The notes beneath the pieces are model-generated. The model was not told the DNA's origin. It saw only the letters and a program-made list of their open reading frames with translations, and did no database searches. Positions 33,677 through 33,707 of a stretch of DNA of 33,707 bases are shown here, piece after piece. The first letter of the stretch is position 1; each line of letters starts with the position of its first letter. The stretch is from Caldithrix sp964532875. GTDB lineage: Bacteria > Calditrichota > Calditrichia > Calditrichales > Calditrichaceae. The position numbers and the translations under genes are program-made. Where the stretch lies: assembly GCA_964532875.1 (NCBI GenBank), contig CAZHIZ010000022.1, positions 1 to 33,707 on the forward strand, given 5' to 3'.

Positions 33677-33707
33677 GTTGAATAGGTGAATGGTTGAATC
33701 GTTGAAT
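33677..33707 (+). repeat. Short degenerate tandem repeat at the window edge
   Basis: Four near-copies of a 7-9 bp unit (GTTGAAT, GGTGAAT, GGTTGAAT, GTTGAAT) run to the last base of the window, so the array may continue beyond it. Confidence 0.45.

Overview
The window looks like a piece of a draft genome or MAG from the FCB side of the bacterial tree; Calditrichota or a neighbour is my best guess, from inference and not from any database match. Supporting this are a T9SS-type C-terminal sorting domain (YPNPFNPSTT), FadL/OmpP1 porins, a DUF5916 outer-membrane protein and a base composition that looks mid-40s %GC by eye. Almost every gene has a strong AGGAG-type Shine-Dalgarno site, and the few promoters I can suggest are TTGACA/TATAAT-like. 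Both argue against Bacteroidota proper. A run of exactly 100 N (6432-6531) is a scaffold gap. No tRNA, rRNA, CRISPR array or insertion sequence was seen.

Layout. Positions 1-5000 (minus strand) hold a T9SS-exported lamin-tail/OB-fold protein and the chaperone htpG, each followed by an intrinsic terminator. Positions 5139-12171 (minus) hold a GH5 mannanase-like gene with its start lost in the gap, then two tandem copies of a two-gene unit: a FadL-type outer-membrane channel followed by an SGNH-hydrolase lipoprotein. The copies are separated by a terminator. The downstream SGNH copy has lost its nucleophile serine and is itself cut by the gap. Positions 12480-15435 (minus) hold glgC, an ArsC/YffB-like protein and a secreted class-C beta-lactamase-fold hydrolase.

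Positions 15605-19164 (plus) hold a carbamoyltransferase, an SxtJ-family membrane protein and a 52-residue DUF5989/SxtK-like membrane peptide, an arrangement like sxtI-sxtJ-sxtK of saxitoxin clusters. A cobalamin adenosyltransferase (cobO) and rubrerythrin follow. Positions 19514-22162 (minus) hold a DUF5916/CBM9-like outer-membrane protein.

Positions 22408-31055 (minus) are the most unusual region, a tight five-gene operon. In transcription order it encodes a 1594-residue exported TPR protein ending in a caspase-fold domain whose His and Cys are both replaced (a pseudocaspase), a MotA/TolQ/ExbB-type channel with a long C-terminal coiled coil, two ExbD-like subunits of which only one keeps the membrane aspartate, and a WD40 lipoprotein. 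This reads as a proton-driven envelope machine of unknown purpose and is the best candidate for an undescribed system. A 576-bp divergent intergenic region rich in inverted and direct repeats separates it from an exported oligoendopeptidase F (31632-33527, plus).
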